In this document: piece by piece, positions 21,756-33,800 of the stretch
Layout of the letters: the number at the start of each line of letters is the position of its first letter
How positions within the stretch are numbered: the first letter of the stretch is position 1
Source of the DNA: Vitis vinifera
Taxonomy: Eukaryota > Streptophyta > Magnoliopsida > Vitales > Vitaceae
Reading direction: 5' to 3'
DNA length: 64,000 nt
Assembly: GCF_030704535.1 (NCBI RefSeq)
Contig: NC_081817.1
Span: 2,123,001-2,187,000, forward strand
The notes under the pieces: generated by a model
Database searches by the model: none
What the model was told of the DNA's origin: nothing
The model's input: only the letters and a program-made list of their open reading frames with translations
Made by a program: the position numbers and the translations under genes

Positions 21756-23140
21756 TTATATCTCTAAAGCAAGGAAGTATAAAGCTTGAATAAAAATAAT
21801 ACACAAAGTAAAGAAACTCTCACATGCAGTGATGGAGGATGCTCCTCTATGATCCTCCGTATCTTCCCATGTAAACATTTCCATGGCACTAAGCATAGGT
21901 GGCAATTTGGACTCGTTAGTGGCCGCCAAAGTTATATTAACGACGGACCCAGCTTTGACATTAATACGCTGTGAATAAACAACTTTGCATGAGCAGCTTT
22001 TGAACTTCACAGGGTCGCTTTGCGGAGTGCCATTGATGTAAATCTGAGTTATCCTTGGAGCAGTCCTAGTATTACTGCCCTCATGTACTTGACACGAATG
22101 ATCTGAGAAGTAGAAGACAAAGCGTGCTACTTGTGGGATCAATGGAGGAAGGGGAATTGACAAGATTATGGGATCGGAGGGATTGATTGGTTCAATGGAG
22201 TCTCCGACAGCCGCCATAGGTGGCCTGTTTTCTATCTCTAACGTAGTATCTGCTGGCATGGTGGAAACCTCCCGGCAGTTGGGTGGTGTTGCCCCTCGTG
22301 TCCATATGCGGTTGAACATATCCCCATGTAACCCTGACGTGAATCTGTCCTCCACAAACAGTCAATGAAAAATATTAGCAAAAGTGAAAGGATACCAAGA
22401 AATTTACAAGCAACCAAATTAATTCAAGTCACCTCACTTCAGGGCCACCAAAGTTAGTCCTGGTGACTAGATGGATGGTCGCATTGGACGTCAACTTGGG
22501 AAACAATTTCACCCACATGGGCACGGCCTCTAGTGAAGAAATGAAGGGCGCTTCTCCTTCCCTAGTCTGTACCAAACACACATTAATTTCTCCTGACCTA
22601 TGACTCATATAACTGATCTCATGGTATACCGGCGACCCATCCATCGATGAAGTGTTCACCGTCGTCCACATCTTGCCCTCTACTGTAAGGTTAAACGTCG
22701 GCGGCCTAGACAAACCATCATAGTTTCCATAGAAGAACCCGGCGCGTATAATGTATCTTAGGGTTAGTTTATATACTGGAAGTTTGTAACAATGTTCTTC
22801 TGACAGAACATCATGGAAGGATCGTAGCGTGTTCATTTCTTCGAGGTCTTGCTTCTCCTGAACCTTCCTGTTGAAGCCCGTTTTGATTAATCTCCCGTCC
22901 GGTTCCCATACAATTAAGTTGTTGCTAAGGCGAGGATACTCGGCACCACAGTCAATACTCAACCAGCCCGTTGTATCGAAAACTAATAAGATCAGACAAA
23001 ATATTAATTAAGTCGAGCTTTGATATCAAATTGATGGATTCATTTCTATGGTTGGAAGTTACAAAATACATACCTTGAGAACCAGCTTTGAGGAAGTGAA
23101 AGGCCAGGAAGAGCAGCAGAATCTGTTGGAGTTTCTCCAT
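21756..23140 (-). CDS. Malectin-like secreted protein 1 (401 aa)
   Basis: Minus-strand exons are 23140-23074, 22982-22433 and 22344-21756, with correct borders and phases. The sum is 1206 nt, or 401 residues. Residues 1-22 are a signal peptide (MEKLQQILLLFLAFHFLKAG). Exon 2 carries the start of the malectin-like domain (SIDCGAEYP) and its hallmark YGNYDGLSRPPTF and CLVQTREGEAPFISSLE. Exon 3 has RIW, then a second half ending in SAMEMF. This is the ectodomain architecture of LRR-I-type receptor kinases, but the gene stops after it, with a hydrophobic tail (CIIFIQALYFLALEI) and no LRR, GDPC motif or kinase. The tail could be a membrane anchor or a GPI signal. The start is set by alignment with two paralogues; a longer upstream frame would run through the likely TATA region (about 23183-23195). 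Confidence 0.88.
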
Positions 23141-23209
23141 GGAGAGGGTTAATTTAGCTGCTGTTTCATATTTGTAGGGAGTCATATATATTTTGATGGT
23201 GATCAATGG

Positions 23210-24051
23210 GGGTGGAGTCCAACAAGGAGATGTGCCTAGAGGAAATCGATGGAGGGCTCCTTTGTAAGCTTCACTAAACGTAACTTTTGATGGGTTAGTG
23301 TTTCATAATTCTGACTAAGACAAAATATATAAACAAGTGTTTGAAAATTTTGGATTTTAGTTTCTAAATTACGTTAACTAAGTTGCGGTTAATTTATTTA
23401 TACTCGGAAATGATATTTAAAAATGTTCTTTGAAAATAGTTTTTAAAAACTGTTTTTATATAAGGGATTTTAGACAACAAAATTAGAGTTCTTAAGCATA
23501 AAAAATGCTTTTCATAACTTATTTTTCACAAATTTATTATGTATTTATAAGTTTTCGAAATATTCTACTTATAATTTATACTTAATAAGAAATAATAAAA
23601 AATATTTCAAATTTATTTTTAAAAACAATCTATTTTCAAAATTAAGAAGGAAAGTTTGTTAAATGATATATTTTGAGTTAAAAAAATTGTCTATTTTAAA
23701 GACTCGAAAATTATTTTCAAGGAAGTCCTATTTTTAAATATTTATCCAAAATATAAAAAGTAAAAAGTAAAAAGTTTAAATTTCAATTTAGAATTTAAAG
23801 ACAAGTATACACGTAATATCTTTGTATGGATATTTATCAAAATGTAGACATATTTAGAAAAAAAGTCTATTTGTGATTGATGTTTATAACAAGAACAAAG
23901 TCTTCTAATTAATGATTGAAAATGCCCCCACAAGATTTTTAAAAGCGCTTTTGAAAGGTAAGAAAAGCACTTGGAGTAATGGTTTCCTTTCATTATTCTT
24001 CCATTCTTTCACGCTTAACAGTCTGAGTTACAATATTGATAAAATCATGAA
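23210..24051. other. Spacer between malectin-like genes 1 and 2
   Basis: AT-rich. The part from about 23740 to 24051 closely matches 26290-26602, the 3' flank of gene 3. Genes 2 and 3 therefore share downstream sequence and belong to one tandem duplication unit of about 2.55 kb. Confidence 0.6.
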
Positions 24052-25563
24052 TTATAATACAACTACCAAATAGAGAATATGAGCTAAAATAATGTACACA
24101 AATATGAGAAGGAGAGGTGTGGCTGCGGAGGGTGGTGGAAGAGCCGGCGCCTCATACTTTTCATAATGCCTTGTAAACACTTCCAAGCCGCTGATCATGG
24201 TTGGTAAGTTGGAATCTGGATCAGGGGCCAGGGTTATATTGATTGTGGGACCCATAACATCCACGGGGTATATGGTAACAACCCGGGACTTGCCCCACTC
24301 GAATGTAATGTTGGACTTCAGCTGACCGTTGATGTAAATTTGGGTAGCCCTGGTACCGATGATGCCGCTGAGCTGGGATTGGGGGGCTGGATTAGAGAAG
24401 TAGAATATGAAGTATGCTGAATGTGGGCCATCGAGAGGAGGAAGATCAACGATTAGGAGGATGGGATCAGAAGCGTTGATGGATGCGATGGAGTCAGCCA
24501 AGACTGCAGTGGGTGGGGCATTTTGTAATGGCTCGATGAAGTCTGGCATGGTGGAAATATTCTCACAGCCTTTTGGTGTTGATCCACTCGCCCATATGCG
24601 ATTGTAGGAATCGTTGTAATCATCCATTGCAAACCTTGCAGACAAGAAAAATTGAATCTAAGAAAACGAAATTCAGAAATTTCAATTTTAGCAGGCAAGA
24701 TAAAACACTTATTTTTCTAAAATAGAAAATATAATTTTTTTTATATATATTCACTTCAACCTCTAATTAGACTATATAAGGATAACCATATCCAAAATGA
24801 TCAAAATTCTTAACTCACCTCACTTCGGGGCCACCAAAGTTGGTCCGAGTGACGAGATGGAAGGCGGCTTTAGGGTCATTATCTGATGTTACAGGGAATG
24901 GAACCATATGTGTATACTGGGGAGTCTTTATTGGCATGAACTCCAGTGAAGAAATGAAGGGCACCTCGCCTTCCCTGGTTTGCACCAAGCAAACATAATT
25001 TTGAAATTCATGAGACACATAGATGGCTTCATGGTATATCGGACCCCCACCCATCGACGAAGTAGTGTTCACCGTCGTCCAATTTTTTCCGTTACTAGTG
25101 AGATCAAAGGTCGGCGGCCGAGAGAGACCATCATAGTTACCATAGTAGAACCCGGCTCGAACAATGTAGCCAGAGATGTAAGATGTGAAGAATATAGTAT
25201 AACAGTTTGGCTCTGTCCCATTAGGGAAGAACCGAAGTGTGTTCATTTCTTCGATAGGTTGTTTCTGCGGAACCTGCTTATTCATGCCAGTTCTGATGAG
25301 TCCATAGTCGGTGTACCAGGGCATTGAATGGCTGTTAACACGAGGTAGTTCGCTACCACAATCGATATTCCACCAGTCAATAAAATCTGAGAAACAATTA
25401 ATAGATCATCATTAGGCCGTCCCTTAGTAATCAAGCATTAATATATAGAAGTTTTATACATGAAATGTGGCACGGGTTAATGGAAGTTTTACATACCTTG
25501 GGAGGCAGCTTTAAGAAAGTGAAAGGCCAAGAAAACCAGCAGTACAGGCACTAGCTTCTCCAT
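24052..25563 (-). CDS. Malectin-like secreted protein 2 (405 aa), GPI-type tail
   Basis: Minus-strand exons are 25563-25497, 25386-24819 and 24634-24052. The sum is 1218 nt, or 405 residues. The signal peptide MEKLVPVLLVFLAFHFLKAA is followed by NIDCGSELP, YGNYDGLSRPPTF and CLVQTREGEVPFISSLE, which are malectin-like domain motifs. The second half holds several N-x-S/T sites. The C-terminus is SAATPLLLIFVYIILAHILYLVVVL-type: small residues, then a hydrophobic run reaching the stop with no basic cytoplasmic tail. That is the layout of a GPI-anchor signal. There are no LRRs and no kinase. It is very similar to gene 3 and less so to gene 1. Its putative TATA box sits in a TA microsatellite. Its function is unknown; binding of cell-wall carbohydrate is suggested only by the domain name. 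Confidence 0.9.
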
Positions 25564-25607
25564 GGAAAGAGGAAGCCAGGGAGGGATAGAGAAGAATTGA
25601 GCAGGCT

Positions 25608-25628
25608 TATATATATATATATATATAT
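25608..25628 (-). promoter_or_regulatory. TA-repeat at the core promoter of malectin-like gene 2
   Basis: A perfect (TA)n run of about 21 bases lies 45-65 bases upstream of the start codon. On the minus strand it runs into TATATAAGCC. Gene 3 has GTATAAACC at the same place, so the repeat appears to be an expanded TATA box. Confidence 0.55.
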
Positions 25629-25639
25629 GGGTGTTTTGA

Positions 25640-26602
25640 CAAGCAAGGAAATAGCCGGCTTAGATGGAATCGATGGAGAGGGGCCTTTGTAAGCTTCACC
25701 AACAGCTTTTAATGAGTAAGAGTTTGATATTAATGTTCTATACACTCGAGGTTTCAAGTTAAATCAATCTACAATGGCATCATATATATATATATATTTG
25801 TTTTGAAGTTGTTTGTATGGTTTCTAAAATAAGATAAGTATTAAGTGGGGTTTGTGTTTTTTTACTAAATACTAAATATAATTAAAAACTTAATAATGTT
25901 AAATATTAAGTTACTGAATTTTTTAATATTTTATATATATATATATTAAGTATTAAAAATATATAAACGAGTGTTTTAAAATTTTGGATTTTAGTTTTTG
26001 AGATAGAAGTTGTTTATTTATCTTAATAAATTTTAAATATTGGCAACAAAGTTCGAGGAATTTAAATATAAAAAATGTTTTTTTTTTACTTAATTTTCAC
26101 AAAAAATATTTTACTTGCTTAGAATACTCTATAAAATACAACGAAAAATATTTAAAATTTATTTTTAAAAACAATCTATTCTCAAAACAAATTCTTAAAA
26201 GAAAATCATTTTTTAGCATAAGTTTATTAAATGATATATATATTTTGAGTTAGAAATTGTCTAAAATTATTTTCAAGAAAATCTTATTTTAAGAGATTTA
26301 TTTAAAACATAAAAAGTAAAAAGTTTGAATTTCAATTTAAAATTTGATATATACATAATATTTTTGTATGGATATTTATCAAAATCTAGAGATATTTAGA
26401 AACAAAAAAAGACCTATTTGTGATTAATGCTTATAACAAGAACAAAAGCCTTCTAATTAATGTGTGAAAGTGAACCACAAGAATTTTAAAAACACTTTTA
26501 AGAGGTAAGAAAAGCACTTGGAGTACTGCTTTTCTTTCATTCTTCTTCCATTATTTCATGCTTAATTAATAGTATGAGTTACAATATTTATGAAATTATG
26601 AA
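25640..26602. other. Spacer between malectin-like genes 2 and 3
   Basis: AT-rich upstream region of gene 2, with short TA microsatellites (about 25780-25797 and 25934-25946). It continues into the 3' flank of gene 3, which is homologous to 23740-24051. No gene seen. Confidence 0.55.
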
Positions 26603-28128
26603 TTATAATACAACTACCAAGAGAAGATGAGCTAAAATAATGTACACAGATATGAGAAGGAGAGGTGTGGCTGCGGAGGGCGGCGGTCCAAAATTAGGCA
26701 CTATGCGAACCCGTGGAGGATCCGGCGCCTCATACTTTACATAATGCCTTGTAAACACTTCCAAGCCGCTGATCATGGTTGGTAAGTTGGAATCGGGATC
26801 AGGGGCTAGGGTTATATTGATTGTGGGACCCATAACATCCACGGGGTCTATGGTAACAACCCGGGACTTGCCCCACTCGAATGTAATGTTGGACTTCAGC
26901 TGACCGTTGATGTAGATGTGGGTAGCCCTGGTATCGATGATGCCGCTGAGCGGAGATTGCGTGGCTGGATTAGAAAAGTAGAATATGAAGTATGCTGGAT
27001 GTGGGCCATCGAGGGGAGGAAGATCAATGGTTAGGATGATGGGATCGGAAGCGTTGATGGATGCGATGGAGTCAGCCAAGACTGCAGCGGGTGGAGCGTT
27101 TTCTAATGGCTCGATGAGGTCTGGCAAGGTGGAAACATTCTCACAGCCTTTTGGTGTTGATCCGCTCGTCCATATGCGATTGTAGGAATCACTGTAATTA
27201 TCCATTGCAAACCTTGCAAACAAGAAAAATTGAATCTAAGAAAAGGAAATTCAGAAATTTCAATTTTAGCTACCTGGTTTTTTTTTTTGTTTTTTTTTTT
27301 TAAATTTTTTTTTAACAAAAATTACTTTTGAGAATTTTTTTTATACTTGTTCACTCTTTTGTCAAATAGATTTTAAACCTAAGCTCACCTCACTTCAGGG
27401 CCACCGAAATTGGTCCGAGTGACGAGATGGAAGGCGGCATTAGGGTCATTGTCTGATGTTAAAGGGAATGGCACCATCTGTGTATACAGAGGATTCTCTA
27501 TTTCCATGAACTCCATCGAAGAAATGAAGGGCACCTCGCCTTCCCTGGTTTGTACCAAGCAAACATTCATACCATATTCATGATACACATATATGGTTTC
27601 ATGGTATATCGGCCCCCCACCCATCGACGAAGTAGTGTTCACCGTGGTCCAATTTTTGCCGTTAATCGTGAGATCAAAGGTGGGCGGGCGAGAGAGACCA
27701 TCATAGTTACCATAGTAGAACCCGGCTCGAACAATGTAGCTTGTGAAGTAAGGTGTCAATTCTACAAGATAACAGCTTTGCTCTTTCGACCCATTAGGGA
27801 AGAACCGAAGTGTGTTCATTTCTTCGATAGGTTGTTTCTGCGGAACCTGCTTGTTCAAGCCAGTTGTGATGAACCAGATGTCGGGGAACCACATCATTGA
27901 ACGGTTGTAATCAACACGACGTTGTTCACTACCACAATCGATATTCCACCAGTAAGTAAATTCTGAGAAACAATTAATAGATCATTAGGGGTGCGTCTCT
28001 TAGGAATCAAGCATTAATAGAAGTCTTATATATGAAATATGGCATCTGAAGTTTTACGTACCTTGGGAGGCAGCTTTAAGGAAGTGAAAGGCCAAGAAAA
28101 CCAGCAGTACAGGCACTAGCTTCTCCAT
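26603..28128 (-). CDS. Malectin-like secreted protein 3 (416 aa), GPI-type tail
   Basis: Minus-strand exons are 28128-28062, 27962-27389 and 27212-26603. The sum is 1251 nt, or 416 residues. It has the same three-exon plan as its neighbours; exon 1 is 67 nt in all three. Motifs are the signal peptide MEKLVPVLLVFLAFHFLKAA, NIDCGSEQR, YGNYDGLSRPPTF and CLVQTREGEVPFISSME. The C-terminus has a longer proline-rich linker than gene 2 (PDPPRVRIVPNFGPPPSAA), then a terminal hydrophobic stretch and stop, as in a GPI-anchor signal. There is no LRR or kinase. It is probably the twin of gene 2 from a tandem duplication of about 2.55 kb. The core promoter has GTATAAACC about 45 bases upstream of the start. 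Confidence 0.9.
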
Positions 28129-28199
28129 GGAAAGAGGGAGCCAGGAAGGGATAGAGAAGAATTGATCAGCAGGTTTATACATATGTAAGTGTTTTGACA

Positions 28200-29853
28200 A
28201 ACAAGGAGATGGCAGGCTTAGATGAAATCGACGGAGGGGCCTTTGTAAGCTTCACCAACAACTTCAATTTTAATAAGAGTTTGCTAATCCAATTGGAGAA
28301 ACAATTGAAAGGGGATCCATTCAAAGGAATTTAATATCATTCACAGCGCATGTGATAAAACGTATGGTTATACAACAGGTATTGTCTATGATGTTTCTAT
28401 GTACTCAAGGTTTCAAGTTGAATCAATACACAATGACATTATATGATATATACTTCTATGTTAGAATTATTCTTGTGAGTCACATATAGGATATTAAATT
28501 ATTTTTATTTCGAAGTTATAGGCATGAGAAGTCTTAAGCGGTGTTTGTTTTTTAGTTGAATAGGCAAAGTCCAATATTTCTTGTTTTTTCTATTCGGCTA
28601 TAAGTAATTTATTGATATAAACTAATATAACAAAACTAAACTTATTAATGACAAGTTCACTTTAATTATATTGATTGATATTTGATTTTTCTATTTATCT
28701 GTACTTTGCTTTAAAGTATGTACTAATTGGCTTTTTCAAAAATCGGAAGTCTTGAACAATTAACATTAAGCGACTATTGGATACCATGTTGGAAAATAAT
28801 TATCAAAAAATAGTTCTTAATAACAAGTTCGAGTCGATAACACTTTCACTCCGCTTTGATGAGTAGTCAAGTTGGTTTATTTGGTTCAGTCTGACACCCT
28901 ACAATTTGAAACCATTTCGGTGCAATCAGGTAGAAGTATTCAAAATCGATACTCTATCAAAATTAGTTACTGACATTGGGTAGCAATTAGAACATGGGTC
29001 TGAAAGTAAGAAGTAACGTGGCATAATTCTAGGGACACGAAGGTGAACATGCTCTCAAAACACACGATTAGAACATGCATGAGTGTACCAGTAGGTAAAG
29101 TTTATCAATCATCGATATATGCCTATAAAAGAACTCAATTGCTATTCGTAACACCATTTTTACTAGTGCGGTATTTTACATTCTTAAACTACTCTATCTT
29201 ATTCTTTCCCCCCTCTCTCCTCTCCAACCTCACATCCTAATTGCACATCTTTTCGATTTTTTCTTTTCTTTTTATCTCTACCCACTCAACCCCCCACCCC
29301 ACGTAAACTTTTTTTTTTCTTTTCATTTCTTTTATTTTTTCACACTCAATTGTTTTTCATATTCTTTTTATATTTTAAAACAAAATAATAAATTATAAAA
29401 TGATTTTTTTCACCAAAACTATATTATGTAAAATGATTTTATTATATTCAATGTTTTAATGTGAAATTCATAACTCAATTTTTTTTAAATAAAAATTATT
29501 ATTAAAATTTTAAAATAAACAATATTTAATTGGGATGGTTTTTAAAAAAATATATATTTCTTTATAAAAAAAAAAAGTTATAAATCTTTTCTAAAAATTA
29601 TTATAGACAATTGAATTTCGTCATTTATTATATTTCATATGTGATTCGTAACCTTAATCAACTAGAATTTAAGTTTAATATATTAAGAAGAGGTAAGAGA
29701 GGGTTCGTTATTAAAAAGGATATATGTAGAAAAAAAATATAACAAAAAAGTGTCCCGGATGTTACGAATAACAACCCTTAAAGAAAAAATAGAGTGCACC
29801 AACAACACTACAAATAAAAGTCTCTGAATTACCTTATAAATTGTCACACGTGT
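28200..29853. other. Spacer between malectin-like cluster and CHI
   Basis: AT-rich sequence with T- and A-runs (for example 29307-29318). Nothing resembles a gene, tRNA or defined transposon. The short open frame at 29043-29240 has no recognisable features. Confidence 0.5.
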
Positions 29854-29859
29854 TTTATT
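29854..29859 (-). promoter_or_regulatory. Probable polyadenylation signal of CHI
   Basis: AATAAA on the minus strand, about 115 bases beyond the CHI stop codon. This is a usual distance for a plant 3' UTR. Confidence 0.45.
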
Positions 29860-29974
29860 TCATCAAAAACATACAGGAACAAGAGGAACCAACACAAATA
29901 AACTTCATCATCATGAAAGGGTCCATACTCTCCCCTATCTTTCATGGTTTCTTCCCATCTCTCCTTCAACCACC

Positions 29975-31460
29975 TTAACAAGCCACCGGAGCAACCTTCT
30001 CAGCTTCAATTTTCTCATCCCCAGCCTCCTTGCAGAATAATTCCGATAATCTTGCTGCCAAGCTCTTCTTCGCTTCAGGGGAAACACCATGCTTGCCGAT
30101 GATGGACTCCAGTACCGCCTCCGTCAATAATTTATTCTCTATCACTGCATTCCCAACTTCTGGTAGGGACCCATCTTTGGAGAAGCTCATCTGTAGCCAG
30201 GCAAAGGGTGGCAATTATTCTTTTTTAGTACTTTATTTGATAACTTCCTAGAAAGACATGGAAAAGATCATCGAAGCATAAGGTAGTAGAAGGCAAGACA
30301 GTGATACTAACCGTTAAAGCTCCAAGGGGAGAATGAGTGAAAAGAATGGAGTTGCCTGGTGGGAAGGTTTCATCCTTCAAGACCTCATTGAATTTCTCAA
30401 TGGCTTTGGCTTCTGCGTCAGTGTAAATTCCAACAGATTTCCAGAAGGCAACACAATTCTCTGACACCTTGTCTGAATACTGGCGACCCGTCAAAGGCAA
30501 AATCGTTGTTACCTTTGTGAATTTCTCAAAGGGGCCTATCAATATATAGCGGAAATTGTGATTGGAAACATGAAAATTATATATCCTTCGATCTTCTAAC
30601 TACCACTCTCATATCCATTCTTAAATATCAAATCAGGACAAGATATCAATCTATCTCTCAAACCAAATTGGAATAGAGAACGAGAACAAGAATTCAATTT
30701 CATTCTCAATTATTATGTCTGGACTTCTTTTTTTTTTAATTGACAGTATGAATAAAACACTCGACTACTCCTTACAAGTGAAAGTATTTTTTGAAAATAA
30801 TCCTTAAAAAAAAATATTATAAATGATTTCATAAGTAATTTTTTAGATTTTTAAAAATATTTGTTTTTTAGATTTTTAAAAATATTTGTTAATACTGATC
30901 TATTAAAACACTAATATGCCTCATTAAAAAAAATTAATGACGATTACGTGTCCAACTATATGCTGAAATTTACCATTTCCCTTGAGATTTTTACCAATTT
31001 TTTCTCCTTTTTCATTCCGAAAATAGTTGTTGGCAGATTTGCATTTGTCCACGTGTAACCCACTACGGAAAATCTCGCCAAAATCCAGTGAAATTAATAA
31101 ATAAATATTTCTTTCCATTACCTGTGACGACATCTCGGAAAAAGTCAACCGAATCCGCTAACTCCTCCACAGTCTTGCCCTTCCACTTGACGGCGAGCGT
31201 AGGAACGGCGCTGCTCTCCAAGTACACTCCGATGGCTGTGAACTTCACGAACTTCCCTTGGATCTCCAAACCTCTCACCCCTGACCGGATCAAATCAGCA
31301 AACCCGACCAAAACAAAGGAAACGAAACGAAAATGTTTGGCGCCGGAGACTAACCTGCACCGCCGAGGAAGAGGTCGTTGGTGGAGCCCGGCGGCTTCAC
31401 CGACGGCGGAAATAGGACGTTCTCGACCTGAACTGCGGTGACTGACGGCACTGGAGACAT
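29975..31460 (-). CDS. CHI: Chalcone--flavanone isomerase, type I (234 aa)
   Basis: Catalyses ring closure of naringenin chalcone to (2S)-naringenin, an early step of flavonoid synthesis. Minus-strand exons are 31460-31355, 31280-31122, 30535-30312 and 30190-29975. The sum is 705 nt, or 234 residues, the length of grape CHI. Residues matching the alfalfa active site, at a constant +2 offset, are Arg38-Gly39-Leu40, Thr50, Tyr108 and Asn115. Positions 192-193 are Ser-Ile, the pair typical of type I enzymes that use naringenin chalcone; legume type II enzymes have Thr-Met. The four-exon structure is usual for plant CHI. The C-terminus ends KVAPVAC. All catalytic positions are intact, so the gene looks functional. 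A TATA box and MYB/ACGT motifs lie upstream. Confidence 0.97.
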
Positions 31461-31529
31461 CTTCGGGGATATGGCTGCAGAGAAACGAGGAAGAAATCTT
31501 AGTTGAATGGAGGAGAAGGGACAGCGACG

Positions 31530-31536
31530 TTATATA
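31530..31536 (-). promoter_or_regulatory. TATA box of CHI
   Basis: TATATAA on the minus strand, 70 bases upstream of the CHI start codon. The distance suits a short 5' UTR. Confidence 0.65.
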
Positions 31537-31565
31537 GGAGGAAAACGAGGGATGGAAGAAACGGT

Positions 31566-31623
31566 GGTAGGTATGCGTAATTGAGTAATTTCCCAGGTAG
31601 GAAAGGGTAGATGGGGGCACGTT
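31566..31623 (-). promoter_or_regulatory. AC-type MYB motif and ACGT motif upstream of CHI
   Basis: On the minus strand, ACCTACC (31566-31572) matches the AC-I element bound by R2R3-MYB regulators of phenylpropanoid genes. A further CCTACCTGG lies at about 31593-31602, and an ACGT core (AACGTG, 31618-31623) farther up. Combined MYB and ACGT elements are known in flavonoid gene promoters. Binding here is inferred from motif matches only. Confidence 0.5.
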
Positions 31624-31624
31624 G

Positions 31625-33590
31625 TGGATTGAGAGGTTAGCGTGGAGCCACCTTCACCATGAGCCAACCCACAGTCGAGATTGAACATTTGGTATTGAAT
31701 TGCGGAAACCGAGGACGATAAAAAAAGTCAGTAGATCTTTTCACCAAATTTTGCAATTCGGAAAAAATTATAAAAATATAAATATAGAAATAATTAATAG
31801 CAATCCTATTCTTCGATGTGATGTCTGCCTCAGGGTATCGGCAGTCCACAAGGTCGGCTTGGCCCAAATGCACGTACGGGAGTAGGAGTAGATGAATGGA
31901 CTCAAGTTGAGGCCTACGAAGAAGAGTCAGAGCTTGATATTTCAAACCAACCCACTTTGATGTAAAGTCAATATACTTTATTCGATATGATTCACAATAG
32001 GTTGGTGGCAAATTGGCTTTGAAAAAGAAAAGGTCTCCCCTTCTTTTTTGGCGATCATTTTTCTTTGAAAACAAACAAGGTTATAACTCAATGAAAAATC
32101 TAATTTGCTAAAAAGAAATTCAATTGAGTTATCAACTCAACCCATAAATTGTCTTGTTTGTACGACTGCACAACAGTTTCTTAGGTCCAAACCCCCTCTA
32201 GACAACATGTACGTACAAAAGTAAATGCATAGTCTCGTGTTAAGGCCGCCATATCGGGGCATGCTCATCTTTCTTTTTCATTTTTTGACCTATTAAAAAG
32301 CTGAATACTCAAAGCTTCAAAATCCCAACTAATCCATAATTGAAATCAAATATATTTTATTTGACTATTTGTCTTCCATAATTCCATTATTATTTAAAAT
32401 GGGTTGGTGGCAAATTGACTTGGAAAAATAAATTTTCCTTGTATTTTTGGGCTGTGACAAAAGCCCGCCTATATTTACCCAGTCTTACTCTTATTGGAGC
32501 AGCTTCCAGCTAACAAATCCCATTCATATGCATTTGATATATTTATTTTTGCGTCTATTATTGAACAAAATAATGTTAGGTTTATCCATGAAATTAAAAT
32601 TGGTTTCATGACAGTCAAAGGGTGTCCCACACACCATTCTTGGCTTTCTGGGTTTGTGAATCAACAAAAGACCATTCGTTATGCCTGGATGTGCTTTGGT
32701 GACGTCCTCATAAGCACTTATTGATACGGCCGTACAGGCGGGTGAAGTGGAAGAGAAACGGGGACTGACGGTGACGCGGCGTCTATTGCGGTTGTACGCC
32801 CAAGTAGGGAAAAACAAAGGGTTTTGCCCGGTTTTTGTTTTTAACGTCAGATATTGTCATCTATGTAGAAACGTTAAGCAATGATCTACTTGCGGCCGCA
32901 CCATTGAATGCGTCATATCCTTCTACCTCTCATCATCAAGCGGATTGGCAGGTGGAGCCGGTTAAGGCTAAGCTAGGACTGAAGCCTTTGAATTAGAACC
33001 TTGATGTTTATTATTAAATATGGAAATTAGACTTAAGAAAGACAATAATACATAGGCATGGCACCTAAAAACAAAGAAATAAGAGTAGATTAAAAAGAAA
33101 ATAAAAACCGGAACCGCTTTCAAAATACCAACAACTTTTTTTTACCACATTTTCAATGGTGATTGGGTGTCGATGTTGATTGGACATCACTTTCCGTGTG
33201 CCAAGAACACATCATGCAAACAACACAAGCTACGTAGTGTATTCATGGGTCACTAGCTAGGTGTAGTTGAAGCCTCGATGTGAGGCTGGTGTATACCGAT
33301 TAAATAACGTGTCATTAAGATTCTATTTTACAGTAATTCAAATAAGCGCTCTAAATTTTTATTTTTTTTAAATTCAATGCTAATAATCAAGTCTAGAATC
33401 TCATTGAATTACCCATAGGAGTAAAAATTATCAATTGTAAATAAGTCTTTAAAACTAAAAAAGACTCCGTAAAACAAGACTTGTAACTAAAGGATTCACT
33501 CAAAAATAAGGAATTTAATATTGTGTTATACCCTCCCTTGCTTCAAGGAATGATTCAATATTCATGACATTAGTGGCTTATTTTGATATA
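31625..33590. other. Gene-poor spacer upstream of CHI
   Basis: Mixed sequence with a GC-richer patch at about 32720-32920. No gene is supported. The open frames at 31637-32074 and 32494-32817 resemble nothing I know and have no splice-linked partners. Confidence 0.45.
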
Positions 33591-33800
33591 GAGCTACATC
33601 AAATAGATATCAACACACTCCCTCGATGGAGACCTACAGAAAGAGGTTTACATGAAAAAACCAAAAGGTTTATCACAAATGGGAACAATCATTTGGTTAA
33701 TAGGTAATAAATGCTAATTATTCATTTGGTTTTACGAAGAATGACATGGATCAATGTACATTCCATAAAATCAATCGGCGCATAAGAAAATTTCTTCATC
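33590..33800 (+). mobile_element. Ty1/copia reverse transcriptase relic
   Basis: Translation with frameshifts gives LDGDLQKEVYMKKPKGLS (about 33622-33675), the equivalent of the copia RT motif HGDL-EEVYM-PPGF. Then comes FGFTKNDMDQCTFHKIN (about 33727-33778), equivalent to the downstream GF-KS--D-C-F segment. The spacing between the two is shortened. The relic is non-functional, and LTRs were not found. Confidence 0.7.

Noticed and set aside
22952-23206. Longer N-terminus for malectin-like gene 1 from position 23206
   Set aside because: The two paralogues start at MEKL, a good signal peptide follows there, and the upstream part overlaps a TATA-like region.
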